Source of the DNA: Vibrio navarrensis | GTDB taxonomy: Bacteria > Pseudomonadota > Gammaproteobacteria > Enterobacterales > Vibrionaceae | Direction: 5' to 3' | Assembly (NCBI RefSeq): GCF_015767675.1 | Contig: NZ_CP065218.1 | Location: 310,001-374,000 of the forward strand | DNA length: 64,000 nt | Shown: positions 49,880 through 57,250 of the stretch, piece by piece | Numbering within the stretch: the stretch's first letter is position 1 | Layout of the letters: each line of letters begins with the position of its first letter | Notes under the pieces: model-generated | Told to the model about the DNA's origin: nothing | The model's input: only the letters and a program-made list of their open reading frames with translations | Databases searched by the model: none | Made by a program: the position numbers and the translations under genes

Positions 49880-50309
49880 ACAAGTCACAACGATACCTTT
49901 TGACCTTGCCAATATTGAGCTGATATGCGAAGTGGACGAGCAATGGTCGTTTGTTGGTAAGAAGAAAAATCAACGTTGGCTTTGGTACGCATGGGAACCT
50001 CGATATAAACGTGTGATTGCTCATGCTTTTGGGAAAAGGGATACCGATGCCTTTAAGGAGCTGCAACGCTTATTATCAAAATTCACTATCCCATTTTACT
50101 GCACCGACGATTATGGTGTGTACAGTGCTAATCTACCGATAGAGAAGCACATCATTGGTAAACGATACACACAAAGGATAGAAAGAACCAACCTCACACT
50201 AAGATCTCGCCTCAAACGTTTAGTTCGAAAAACGATTGGATTTTCGAAGTCGGAAGAGATGCACGATAAGGTTATCGGCACCTTTATTGAACGAGAGTAC
50301 TACCATTAA
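49866..50309 (+). pseudogene. IS1 insB reading frame
   Basis: The InsB part of the transposase is open from the insA overlap (LTPKQVTTIPFDLANIEL) through EVDEQWSFVGKKKNQRWLWY, CTDDYGVYSANLP and KRYTQRIERTNLTLRSRL to the stop. The DDE-type residues are present. It has lost its link with insA, so the IS is probably immobile unless helped. Confidence 0.75.
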
Positions 50310-50407
50310 TCAACAGGTTGGAGTCATGACCCAATTCTGCGTGAAATCACTATTACGCAACAAAGCCCCTTAACCTTATAGTAGTACAGCAACTCCATGT
50401 TTATTGG

Positions 50408-51020
50408 CGCAGCTACGCTGCGAGAAACGATAGGTACGATCTGTGTCGTATCCGTGCCCAATTGTGTGTCTTCCTTTCTCCCTCTTCTTTTACGCTATGC
50501 ACTTTTTAAGTGAATATATAAATTTGACGATAAGTGCATAGCTGACGTCATCCCTCCATTTGATATTGCACAGCTTCGCTGTGCTGACTTGACGCAGCTA
50601 CGCTGCGAGAATCGATAGGTAAGCCCTGTGTCGTGTCCGTGCCCAACTGTGTGTCTTCGTTTCTCCCGCTTCCTTTACGCTATGCACTTTTTACGTGAAT
50701 ATATAAATTTGACGATAAGTGCATAGCTGACGTCATCCCACCATTTGGTATTGCACAGCTTCGCTGTGCTGACTGACGCAGCTGCGCTGCGAGAAACGAT
50801 AGGTGAGTCCTGTGTCGTGTCCGTGCCCAACTGTGTGTCTTCGTTTTTCCCACTTCCTTTTCGCTATGCACTTTTTACGTGAATATATAAATTTGACGAT
50901 AAGGGCATAGCTGACGTCATCCCTCCATTTGATATTGCACAGCTTCGCTGTGCTGACTTGACGCAGCTACGCTGCGAGAATCGATAGGTAGGATCTGTGT
51001 CGTATCCGTGCTCAACTGTT
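50408..51020. repeat. Tandem array of 184-185-bp palindrome-rich repeats (3 full units + 1 partial)
   Basis: Units start at 50408, 50593, 50777 and 50962 with CGCAGCTACGCTGCG (or G in the centre). Each full unit holds, in order, that hairpin, a conserved GTGTCGTGTCCGTGCCCAACTG segment, an 11-base inverted repeat GCTATGCACTT ... AAGTGCATAGC with 27 bases between arms, the 8-base palindrome TGACGTCA (in GCTGACGTCATCC), and the hairpin GCACAGCTTCGCTGTGC. Units differ at scattered positions, so the array is not very recent. The fourth unit stops about 58 bases in. Confidence 0.92.
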
Positions 51021-51157
51021 TTACCCTTACAAATTTTTTATGACAAACAACCTTGATGATTTTTTATGACAAATCTATCTTTGATATGTGGGTAACATAT
51101 CGAGGATTGTTTTGTGATAGAAACGAATGAAGAAAAATATTCTGATGTTTATGATGA

Positions 51158-51718
<561 letters not shown>

Positions 51719-51955
51719 CCACTACACCCTTACAAAACCTTCGTCGAAAAAGTAAATAACAAAATATAAGTTCAAAGGCTCTTTCGAGAGTCTTTTACAT
51801 CATTTATTTCTGTGATCTTACAGTCTTTGCTACATAGAGCAGGTATAGCTATACCTCAATTAATCCTTTAACTACTAATTTAGCAATTACTGCAATTCAG
51901 AAATGTCCAAAAGTTACTTAGAATTGTCGTTGTGGTGCACTCCATTTCTGGGGAC

Positions 51956-51972
51956 AATGGGGGTTGTTTTGG
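51956..51972. repeat. 17-bp direct repeat, copy 1, beside the mobile mystery module
   Basis: AATGGGGGTTGTTTTGG, identical to 53400-53416. The two copies bracket the mmpA/mmpB-type pair about 1.44 kb apart in the same orientation. Confidence 0.75.
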
Positions 51973-51994
51973 TGAGCTTGCTCTCTGTACAAAG

Positions 51995-52022
51995 AAAAGA
52001 GGCTGACGTTCCAGCCTCTTTT
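51995..52022 (-). terminator. Terminator after the mystery-protein pair
   Basis: AAAAGAGGCTG / CAGCCTCTTTT perfect 11-base stem with a 6-base loop, 45 bases beyond the Fic-type gene. Confidence 0.85.
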
Positions 52023-52066
52023 AACTATCCACACTGTAATTGTATATTTAGCTCTTAACGCTTGGT

Positions 52067-52678
52067 TTAAGTCACATTCCCTTTCGCCTGAAGATATTGA
52101 ATTAAAGGCGCATAATCGCCGGCATCAGCTTGGCGTAAGCTCGCAATGTACTCACCCCGCTCTTGGCTTTGTTTATCCAAATCTGTATTGGACCAAACTA
52201 AAGGCTTTTGTTTGAGTAGTACCATTCGTATGTAGTCCGTCATCACGCGCGAGTGACGTCCGTTGCCGTTAGGAAAAGGGTGAATTTTAACTAACCTGTG
52301 CTGTATCCGAGCCGAGAGTTCTAGGCTGTCATAGTGTTCAAACTCAATCCAGCATTTGATGTCTTCCAGTAAGTTGTGTAAATCTGGCCGGATATTCAGC
52401 GGATCGACACCAATGTTCAACTCTCGGTGACGGTAGCTGCCGGCCCATTCCCACACATCACCAAGCAAACGTTGATGCAACTCTTCCACAAACGCCATAG
52501 AAAGAATGTCATCCATGCTGGTTTTAGGCGTCGTGGCTAACCAACTCAACCCTTGTAGTATGTTGGCATTTTCAAGCTCATTAAGCTCTTCGCGAGTCGT
52601 GATGTGATCAAATTTCAGCCCGGCAACATCATCGGCATTTAGTTGGGTTGCGCCCTCTGGTTCAACAAACAGACTCAT
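52067..52678 (-). CDS. Mobile mystery protein B (Fic domain)
   Basis: A 203-residue Fic/DOC-family protein of the 'mobile mystery protein B' type. The catalytic Fic loop HPFPNGNGRHSR is intact, so it could transfer AMP or another nucleotide to a target protein. No inhibitory (S/T)xxxE(G/N) helix is obvious nearby. GGAG lies upstream of ATG 52678, which overlaps the mmpA stop (ATGA). The pair is repeatedly found next to mobile elements; the partner is an HTH protein, giving a toxin-antitoxin-like layout, but its role is not established. Confidence 0.9.
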   Translation of the reverse strand: MSLFVEPEGATQLNADDVAGLKFDHITTREELNELENANILQGLSWLATTPKTSMDDILSMAFVEELHQRLLGDVWEWAGSYRHRELNIGVDPLNIRPDLHNLLEDIKCWIEFEHYDSLELSARIQHRLVKIHPFPNGNGRHSRVMTDYIRMVLLKQKPLVWSNTDLDKQSQERGEYIASLRQADAGDYAPLIQYLQAKGNVT

Positions 52679-53163
52679 TGGTATTTCTCCTGCAAACTGA
52701 CTTTCCACAAATCTCGGGTGCTGCCCGTTTTAATCTCATTGGCTAATTGAACCAGCGCTTGCTGTTGTTGCTCTGAGGTTAACTGCTGTGCTTCTAAAAA
52801 CATCGATTGGTGGCTCATGGCCAAACGCTGCTTGGCCAACTCCATAGCGCGCGCTTCTATCATGTCATCAATCGACTGACGCGGAATAATCGCATAAACT
52901 AGTTCGGCATCGAGCCCGCTCGCCAGTTGTTTAAGTTGTTTGAGTGTGATGGTTTCATCGGTTTCTTTACGCTCCAATATGGAGACTTGATTACGAGAGA
53001 GATTAAGACGTTCACCTAATTGCGCGCCCGACATCCCCAAGGCCTCACGGATACTGCGCACCCAACCATTTTTCGGCGGTTTAGGCACAGATAAACCGAG
53101 TAAAGCGCTGATTTTTGCTTTGACTTGCTTGAGTGCAACGGCATAGACACCGGATTTTTTCAT
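52675..53163 (-). CDS. Mobile mystery protein A (XRE-type HTH)
   Basis: A 162-residue protein with an HTH at about residues 33-90 (WVRSIREALGMSGAQLGERLNLSRNQVSILERKE) and helical flanks, the 'mobile mystery protein A' family. Probably a DNA-binding autorepressor or antitoxin of the Fic partner, which overlaps its stop by 4 bases. Three evenly spaced palindromes lie just upstream of its start. Confidence 0.9.
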   Translation of the reverse strand: MKKSGVYAVALKQVKAKISALLGLSVPKPPKNGWVRSIREALGMSGAQLGERLNLSRNQVSILERKETDETITLKQLKQLASGLDAELVYAIIPRQSIDDMIEARAMELAKQRLAMSHQSMFLEAQQLTSEQQQQALVQLANEIKTGSTRDLWKVSLQEKYQ

Positions 53164-53169
53164 AATTTT

Positions 53170-53253
53170 GTATCTCTAATTAAATACACTGAAACGACAA
53201 TAGTATCTGATTTCGCATACATTATAAAGATTCTTGTATCTAATTTTTAATAC
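53170..53253. promoter_or_regulatory. Three operator-like repeats upstream of mmpA
   Basis: GTAT-N10-ATAC occurs at 53170-53187, 53203-53220 and 53236-53253, each 18 bp and beginning GTATCT. Starts are exactly 33 bp apart, close to three helical turns, so bound proteins would line up on one DNA face. They begin 7 bases upstream of the mmpA ATG. Confidence 0.7.
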
Positions 53254-53561
53254 ACATCAAAGGAAAATGTATCGATTATAAAATACGTTACTTATTTGGC
53301 TATCAGTTTACTGGACAATGGTCGTGACAAATTCATCTTGGAAGAGCAAACGTCTTCGGCAGCGCTAGAATGGGAAGTGAACGGTTTAGGTTGATTTAGA
53401 ATGGGGGTTGTTTTGGGAAGTACACAATCCAGACTTCTGCTCTGAATGATTTCTGTCCAGAGACGTGATAGCTCAATCACATCTAGCACGTTTCTGCCCC
53501 TTTCCAAGCTAGAGCACGAAAAAGAGACTAATAATTCAATATCGAATCCACATCTTAAGGT
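53254..53561. other. Gap between the mystery-protein operators and the MarR gene
   Basis: About 310 bp with the second 17-bp direct repeat (53400-53416). Short minus-strand frames exist but lack start signals and family likeness. Confidence 0.4.
53400..53416. repeat. 17-bp direct repeat, copy 2
   Basis: AATGGGGGTTGTTTTGG, same orientation as 51956-51972. See that entry. Confidence 0.75.
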
Positions 53562-53984
53562 TTAGTTTAAATTCTCTACCATCAAGCCCGCTACACGTTT
53601 AAAAGTCGCTAAATCATCAGCATTAATACCCGCTTTCATTTTTTCAAACATTACAATATCCACGCCATTAAGTTTATCGATGATCTCTTGACCGATTGGG
53701 GTCACACGTAAACATTGGCTGCGCTTATCTTCCGGGTTTGGCTCTTTTACGATCAGTTCTTGTTTAATCAAACTGCTTAATAGGCGAGTAACCTGAGCCT
53801 TGTCTCTATCCAGAAAGTTTGCGATGTCGACCGCAGTGCATTGTGGTTTCTTCGCGATGATCTTCAAAACGCGCACATGCATAGGTGCGATATCCAGATC
53901 TAATTTCTCAATATGTTCGTGCACATTTCGTTTGAGTGCGTGAACCAATTTAAACAGCGTATCTAGGGATTTAGGATCAGACAT
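53562..53984 (-). CDS. MarR-family transcriptional regulator
   Basis: A 140-residue MarR-type winged-helix dimer (CTAVDIANFLDRDKAQVTRLLSSLIKQELIVKEPNPEDKRSQCLRVT, about residues 50-100). GGAG precedes ATG 53984; an upstream in-frame start would add five residues. Divergent from the DUF2798 gene with a double palindrome between them, so it probably represses both. Confidence 0.92.
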   Translation of the reverse strand: MSDPKSLDTLFKLVHALKRNVHEHIEKLDLDIAPMHVRVLKIIAKKPQCTAVDIANFLDRDKAQVTRLLSSLIKQELIVKEPNPEDKRSQCLRVTPIGQEIIDKLNGVDIVMFEKMKAGINADDLATFKRVAGLMVENLN

Positions 53985-54004
53985 AAATTTCTCCGGCAAA
54001 AACT

Positions 54005-54049
54005 AGTTGACAATATCAACCAGCATGATTATGGTTGATATTGTCAACT
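54005..54049. promoter_or_regulatory. Twin palindromic operator between the MarR and DUF2798 genes
   Basis: GTTGACAATATCAAC (54006-54020) and GTTGATATTGTCAAC (54034-54048) are each palindromic, and together form a perfect inverted repeat with 17-base arms (54005-54021, 54033-54049) and an 11-base centre. Site starts are 28 bp apart. MarR proteins bind such sites; assignment to this MarR is by position. Confidence 0.75.
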
Positions 54050-54082
54050 TAATTGAAGGTCAATTCAAGACCGGAGAAGCGA

Positions 54083-54592
54083 ATGGCTGTAGAAGCAGTG
54101 ATAAATGAATCAACTCTTGTTAAAAAGAAGATTCAAGAGCAAAAGAAGACGCCAATCATTCAGAAAGTCTTGGTTATGTTGGGCATGGTTAGCCTTATGG
54201 GTGGCACGATCATCGGTACAATGACGTACCTTAACTTAGGTTTCACTGAGACATTCTTTTTTGATTGGGCAACGAACTTTTTTACCGCGCTAGTGACCGT
54301 GATTCCAGTGGGTTTCACCATGATGGCGCTGTTAACTAAAGGCGCAGAGAATCTGCTACCAAATATGGCAGCAAAAGCACGAGATGCATTGGTAGGCGTG
54401 ATCATGGCACTTATTATGGAATCAGGCATGGCATTTACCAGTGCATACAACAGCGTTGGTTTGGATAACCAATCAGAGTTTGTAACAGCATGGATGGACG
54501 GGGTACTAGGGGCACTTCCAGTGGCGCTAGTACTGATGATCACCGTATCGATGACAATCAAGCCAAAGGTAGAGCGCTTTCTTAAGAGTTAA
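54083..54592 (+). CDS. DUF2798 membrane protein
   Basis: A 169-residue protein with a charged N-terminus and four membrane segments in two DUF2798 repeats (MLGMVSLMGGTIIGTMTYLNLG...; FFTALVTVIPVGFTMMALL; VGVIMALIMESGMAFTSAY; LGALPVALVLMITVSM). Function unknown. ATG 54083 follows GGAG. First gene downstream of the MarR operator; DUF3861 follows 74 bp later. Confidence 0.8.
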   Translation: MAVEAVINESTLVKKKIQEQKKTPIIQKVLVMLGMVSLMGGTIIGTMTYLNLGFTETFFFDWATNFFTALVTVIPVGFTMMALLTKGAENLLPNMAAKARDALVGVIMALIMESGMAFTSAYNSVGLDNQSEFVTAWMDGVLGALPVALVLMITVSMTIKPKVERFLKS

Positions 54593-54666
54593 TGGCTTAA
54601 AAGCCAATCGTTGATTTACCAAAAGCACGACACGATACCAAAACCGATAATTTTAAGGTAACAGAT

Positions 54667-54978
54667 ATGATCCCGAAGATTCGTAAAGACAAACAATACC
54701 GCATCACAATCGAAGACGTGGGCATGGAAGAAGCAAGAACACTAGTGTTTGAATATCAAGATCGTGAAGATTTATTCAAAATCGTAGAAGGCCTAAAAAA
54801 GGGCAGTGGTTTAGAGCCTGAGAATGCGACAAAGGTAGCAGTGGCGCTTCGCTTACTTGGCCCAGTGATGATGAAGGATCGCAAGCATCCACTGTTCATC
54901 AACTTCATGCCGCACTTTAAATGTTTTATGCAAAACCTAAAAAGCACAGTTAAAAAATCAATAGAGAGTCCTCTTTAG
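54667..54978 (+). CDS. DUF3861 protein
   Basis: A 103-residue protein matching DUF3861 (YRITIEDVGMEEARTL; DREDLFKIVEGLKKGSGLE; MMKDRKHPLFINFMPHF). Function unknown. Likely in one transcript with the DUF2798 gene under MarR control. Confidence 0.82.
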   Translation: MIPKIRKDKQYRITIEDVGMEEARTLVFEYQDREDLFKIVEGLKKGSGLEPENATKVAVALRLLGPVMMKDRKHPLFINFMPHFKCFMQNLKSTVKKSIESPL

Positions 54979-55088
54979 CAAAGTAGTGAACTTAGAAATT
55001 GCCTCACTTTGGGTCAGTCGAATCTTGACTGGCTCACCTTTGCCCCAATACGAGTTACGAGCACATCTGAAGCTGCAATACTTACCTC

Positions 55089-55787
55089 TCAAATTCGTTG
55101 AGTAAACTTATAGCCAACACCATAAACAGAGCGAATTGGTGATTCGCCCGAAGAGACTTGGCCTACTTTTTTACGAATATTCTTGATGTGAGTGTCGATG
55201 TTGCGATCCGATACATCAGCCGTGTCTGAATAAGCCCGATTTAAGATATCGTCACGGCTGAACACTCGACCTGTGTTCTCAAGAAACAGTTTTAGGATCT
55301 TGAACTCTTGTGGCGTCAGGTCAATTAAAGCTCCTTCAAAGCGAACTTCAAACTCATTAGGCTTCATTTCAAAACCAGACTCGATGATCATGGATGCTTG
55401 CTGATTTGCCGAATTTATCGGTGTCACTCGGCGCAGCACCGTTTTGATGCGGGCGATGACTTCGCGTGGACTGAATGGTTTACAGATATAATCATCGGCG
55501 CCAAACTCAAGCCCCAGCAGTCGGTCAATCTCTTCGCTTTTTGCCGTAATCATAATAATTGGCAGTTGAGAAAATGCCCGAACCTGTTTACAAATATCCA
55601 TGCCATCGGTATCTGGCAGCATTAAATCAAGCAGTATCATATCAACATGGTGAGTTCTGATATGGTTGATGACGTTTGAACCACTCGCGAGGTGTGTTGC
55701 TTCAAAGCCACTGTTTTGGCAATACGCCACCAGAACTTCTGCGATATGAGCTTCATCCTCGACAATCAATACTTGAGGTCTTGTCAT
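55089..55787 (-). CDS. OmpR-type response regulator (BaeR-like)
   Basis: A 232-residue response regulator: receiver domain with the acidic pocket DE (VEDEAH), phospho-acceptor Asp in ILLDLMLPDTDG and Lys in KPFSPREV, then a winged helix (LTPQEFKILKLFLENTGRVFSRDDIL; DRNIDTHIKNIRKKVG). Resembles BaeR. Overlaps the sensor kinase by 4 bases at the end of the macAB operon, which it probably activates. Confidence 0.92.
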   Translation of the reverse strand: MTRPQVLIVEDEAHIAEVLVAYCQNSGFEATHLASGSNVINHIRTHHVDMILLDLMLPDTDGMDICKQVRAFSQLPIIMITAKSEEIDRLLGLEFGADDYICKPFSPREVIARIKTVLRRVTPINSANQQASMIIESGFEMKPNEFEVRFEGALIDLTPQEFKILKLFLENTGRVFSRDDILNRAYSDTADVSDRNIDTHIKNIRKKVGQVSSGESPIRSVYGVGYKFTQRI

Positions 55788-57193
55788 AGGTTTACTTCCT
55801 TAAACAGTGGTAATCGGATGGTCACTTTTAGGCCACCAAGTGGAGAATCACTAGCAATAACAATGCCTTGATGCGCTTCGGCAATTTGTTTACACAGAGC
55901 CAAGCCTAGCCCTGAACCGCCATGTTCGCGGTTTCGAGAGGACTCGACTCTGAAGAAACGATCAAACAATTTGTTGTGCATCTCAACAGGTACGCTTGGC
56001 GCCGAGTCTTGTAAGACTAATGTGAGGTCTTGATCTTCAATCTGAGCAATTAGGTTCACTTGCCCGTTAGCATGCGTATATCGGTAGCTGTTTTCCAATA
56101 AATTAGTAAACAGCTGCTTCAGGCGGTCACTATCGCCAAGCACCTGACAACGTTCATTATTTAGCAGGGGGGTTAACGTCGAACAGTTAACAGAAAGTGG
56201 CTTTTGATCGAGTTTTGCTTCAAATCCGCTCAACACTTCCAGTAACAATTGTACTGGCTGCACCACATCTTTTTTATAGGAGAGTCCACCGACATCGGTG
56301 ATAGAGAGTTGGTACAGGTCGTTAACGATGCGGCTTAATGAATCCACCTGATCCACCATTAGTTGAATGCGCTTTTCATCGGCTTGGAAAACCCCATCTT
56401 GAATGGCCATCAGTTGTCCACGCATCACGGTTAATGGTGTCTTAAGCTCGTGCGAAACATCCGACATCCATACCGAACGGTTATTTTGGTTTTGCTCTAA
56501 GGTTTGCGCCAGAATATTCACGTTTTCCGCCAGATGAGCAATTTCATCTTTGCTCTGTTTCTCAACGCGAACTTGATAATCGCCTCGAATCATTCGATAG
56601 GTACCAGATATAAGGCGACTGATGGGTGAGACAAGATGTCGCGAGAAAACCCACGCAGTAACAAATGACAGAACAACCACAACAAGTGCGATGGTGTAGT
56701 AATTTCTGGTTTGTTTGGCCAGAAACTCATTCTCTGCACTGTAGCTATTAATTTGAGCGGGTATGAATGAGAGGTAGCCCACTAAGTTACCATCATGCAG
56801 AATGCGCTGGTTGTGTGCATCGGGGTGAAACTCTTTACGCCCGATCACCACCTCTTTATTGGCATCAAAAAGACTCACTCGTCTCTGTACGTGAAGTAAG
56901 CGACCCAAGCTATATTCGCTCTCCGCCTCTTGTGTTGATTGGTCTGCTTTTCGATGAAAGTTAGTAATACTTTTCCACAATGCGTCATCTTGTTTTAACG
57001 ACTCCCAGCTCTTTTCTTGGTCGTAAAAAAGAGTCAATTGCTCTTGTAGCGCGGCAACATGCTTTAATTCCTCAGCTTCCACGTAATCATTGAAACCCGT
57101 AGATAAGTTATGCGTGACCAGCAGCAACATTAATCCCACCGATGTAAAGCTAGTCACACAGAAAGTGAAGAAGAATTTGTAGAGTAATTTCAA
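55784..57193 (-). CDS. Sensor histidine kinase (BaeS-like)
   Basis: A 469-residue inner-membrane kinase: TM1 (about 8-28), periplasmic loop to about 165, TM2 (about 168-188), HAMP, HisKA with phospho-His in SDVSHELKTPLTVMRGQ, and HATPase_c with N box LLENSYRYTHANGQ and G box GGSGLGLALCK. Resembles BaeS, a sensor of envelope stress by foreign compounds. The start is TTG 57193 with AGGA upstream. It follows macB after 57 bases. Confidence 0.92.
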   Translation of the reverse strand: MKLLYKFFFTFCVTSFTSVGLMLLLVTHNLSTGFNDYVEAEELKHVAALQEQLTLFYDQEKSWESLKQDDALWKSITNFHRKADQSTQEAESEYSLGRLLHVQRRVSLFDANKEVVIGRKEFHPDAHNQRILHDGNLVGYLSFIPAQINSYSAENEFLAKQTRNYYTIALVVVVLSFVTAWVFSRHLVSPISRLISGTYRMIRGDYQVRVEKQSKDEIAHLAENVNILAQTLEQNQNNRSVWMSDVSHELKTPLTVMRGQLMAIQDGVFQADEKRIQLMVDQVDSLSRIVNDLYQLSITDVGGLSYKKDVVQPVQLLLEVLSGFEAKLDQKPLSVNCSTLTPLLNNERCQVLGDSDRLKQLFTNLLENSYRYTHANGQVNLIAQIEDQDLTLVLQDSAPSVPVEMHNKLFDRFFRVESSRNREHGGSGLGLALCKQIAEAHQGIVIASDSPLGGLKVTIRLPLFKEVNL

Positions 57194-57250
57194 TGTTCTG
57201 TCCTAGTAAAGGTTCGCCACACACACCATAAGGAATGGGGCGTTTTTGGT

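Larger units (their letters stand above)
49548..50331 (+). mobile_element. IS1-family insertion sequence
   Basis: Inverted ends GATAATGACTCCAACC and the complement of GGTCATGACTCCAACC, flanked by 8-bp direct repeats CAATTCTG (49540-49547 and 50332-50339). The 784-bp length is normal for IS1. It sits inside the element with IS903-like ends. Confidence 0.85.
49414..50367. mobile_element. Short element with IS903-like ends, split by an IS1-family insertion
   Basis: Terminal inverted repeats GGCTTTGTTGCGTAA (49414-49428) and its complement (50353-50367), flanked by 9-bp direct repeats CCTTAACCT (49405-49413 and 50368-50376). The ends and the 9-bp duplication suit the IS903 group of the IS5 family. 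Without the IS1 copy and its duplication only 162 bp remain, with no transposase, so this is a MITE-like or internally deleted derivative. Confidence 0.8.
51719..52066. other. Gap between the IS3 end and the mystery-protein pair
   Basis: About 350 bp. Contains the IS3 end, one copy of a 17-bp direct repeat (51956-51972) and the terminator at 51995-52022. No gene seen. Confidence 0.5.

Noticed and set aside
50408..51020. CRISPR array or integron attC/VCR array
   Set aside because: Repeats are 185 bp with no unique spacers, and they lack the attC core sites and the VCR sequence; no integron cassettes or cas genes are present.
53292..53507. 71-codon minus-strand frame between mmpA and the MarR gene
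   Set aside because: No ribosome site, no family, and it contains the 17-bp direct repeat, so it is more likely intergenic.
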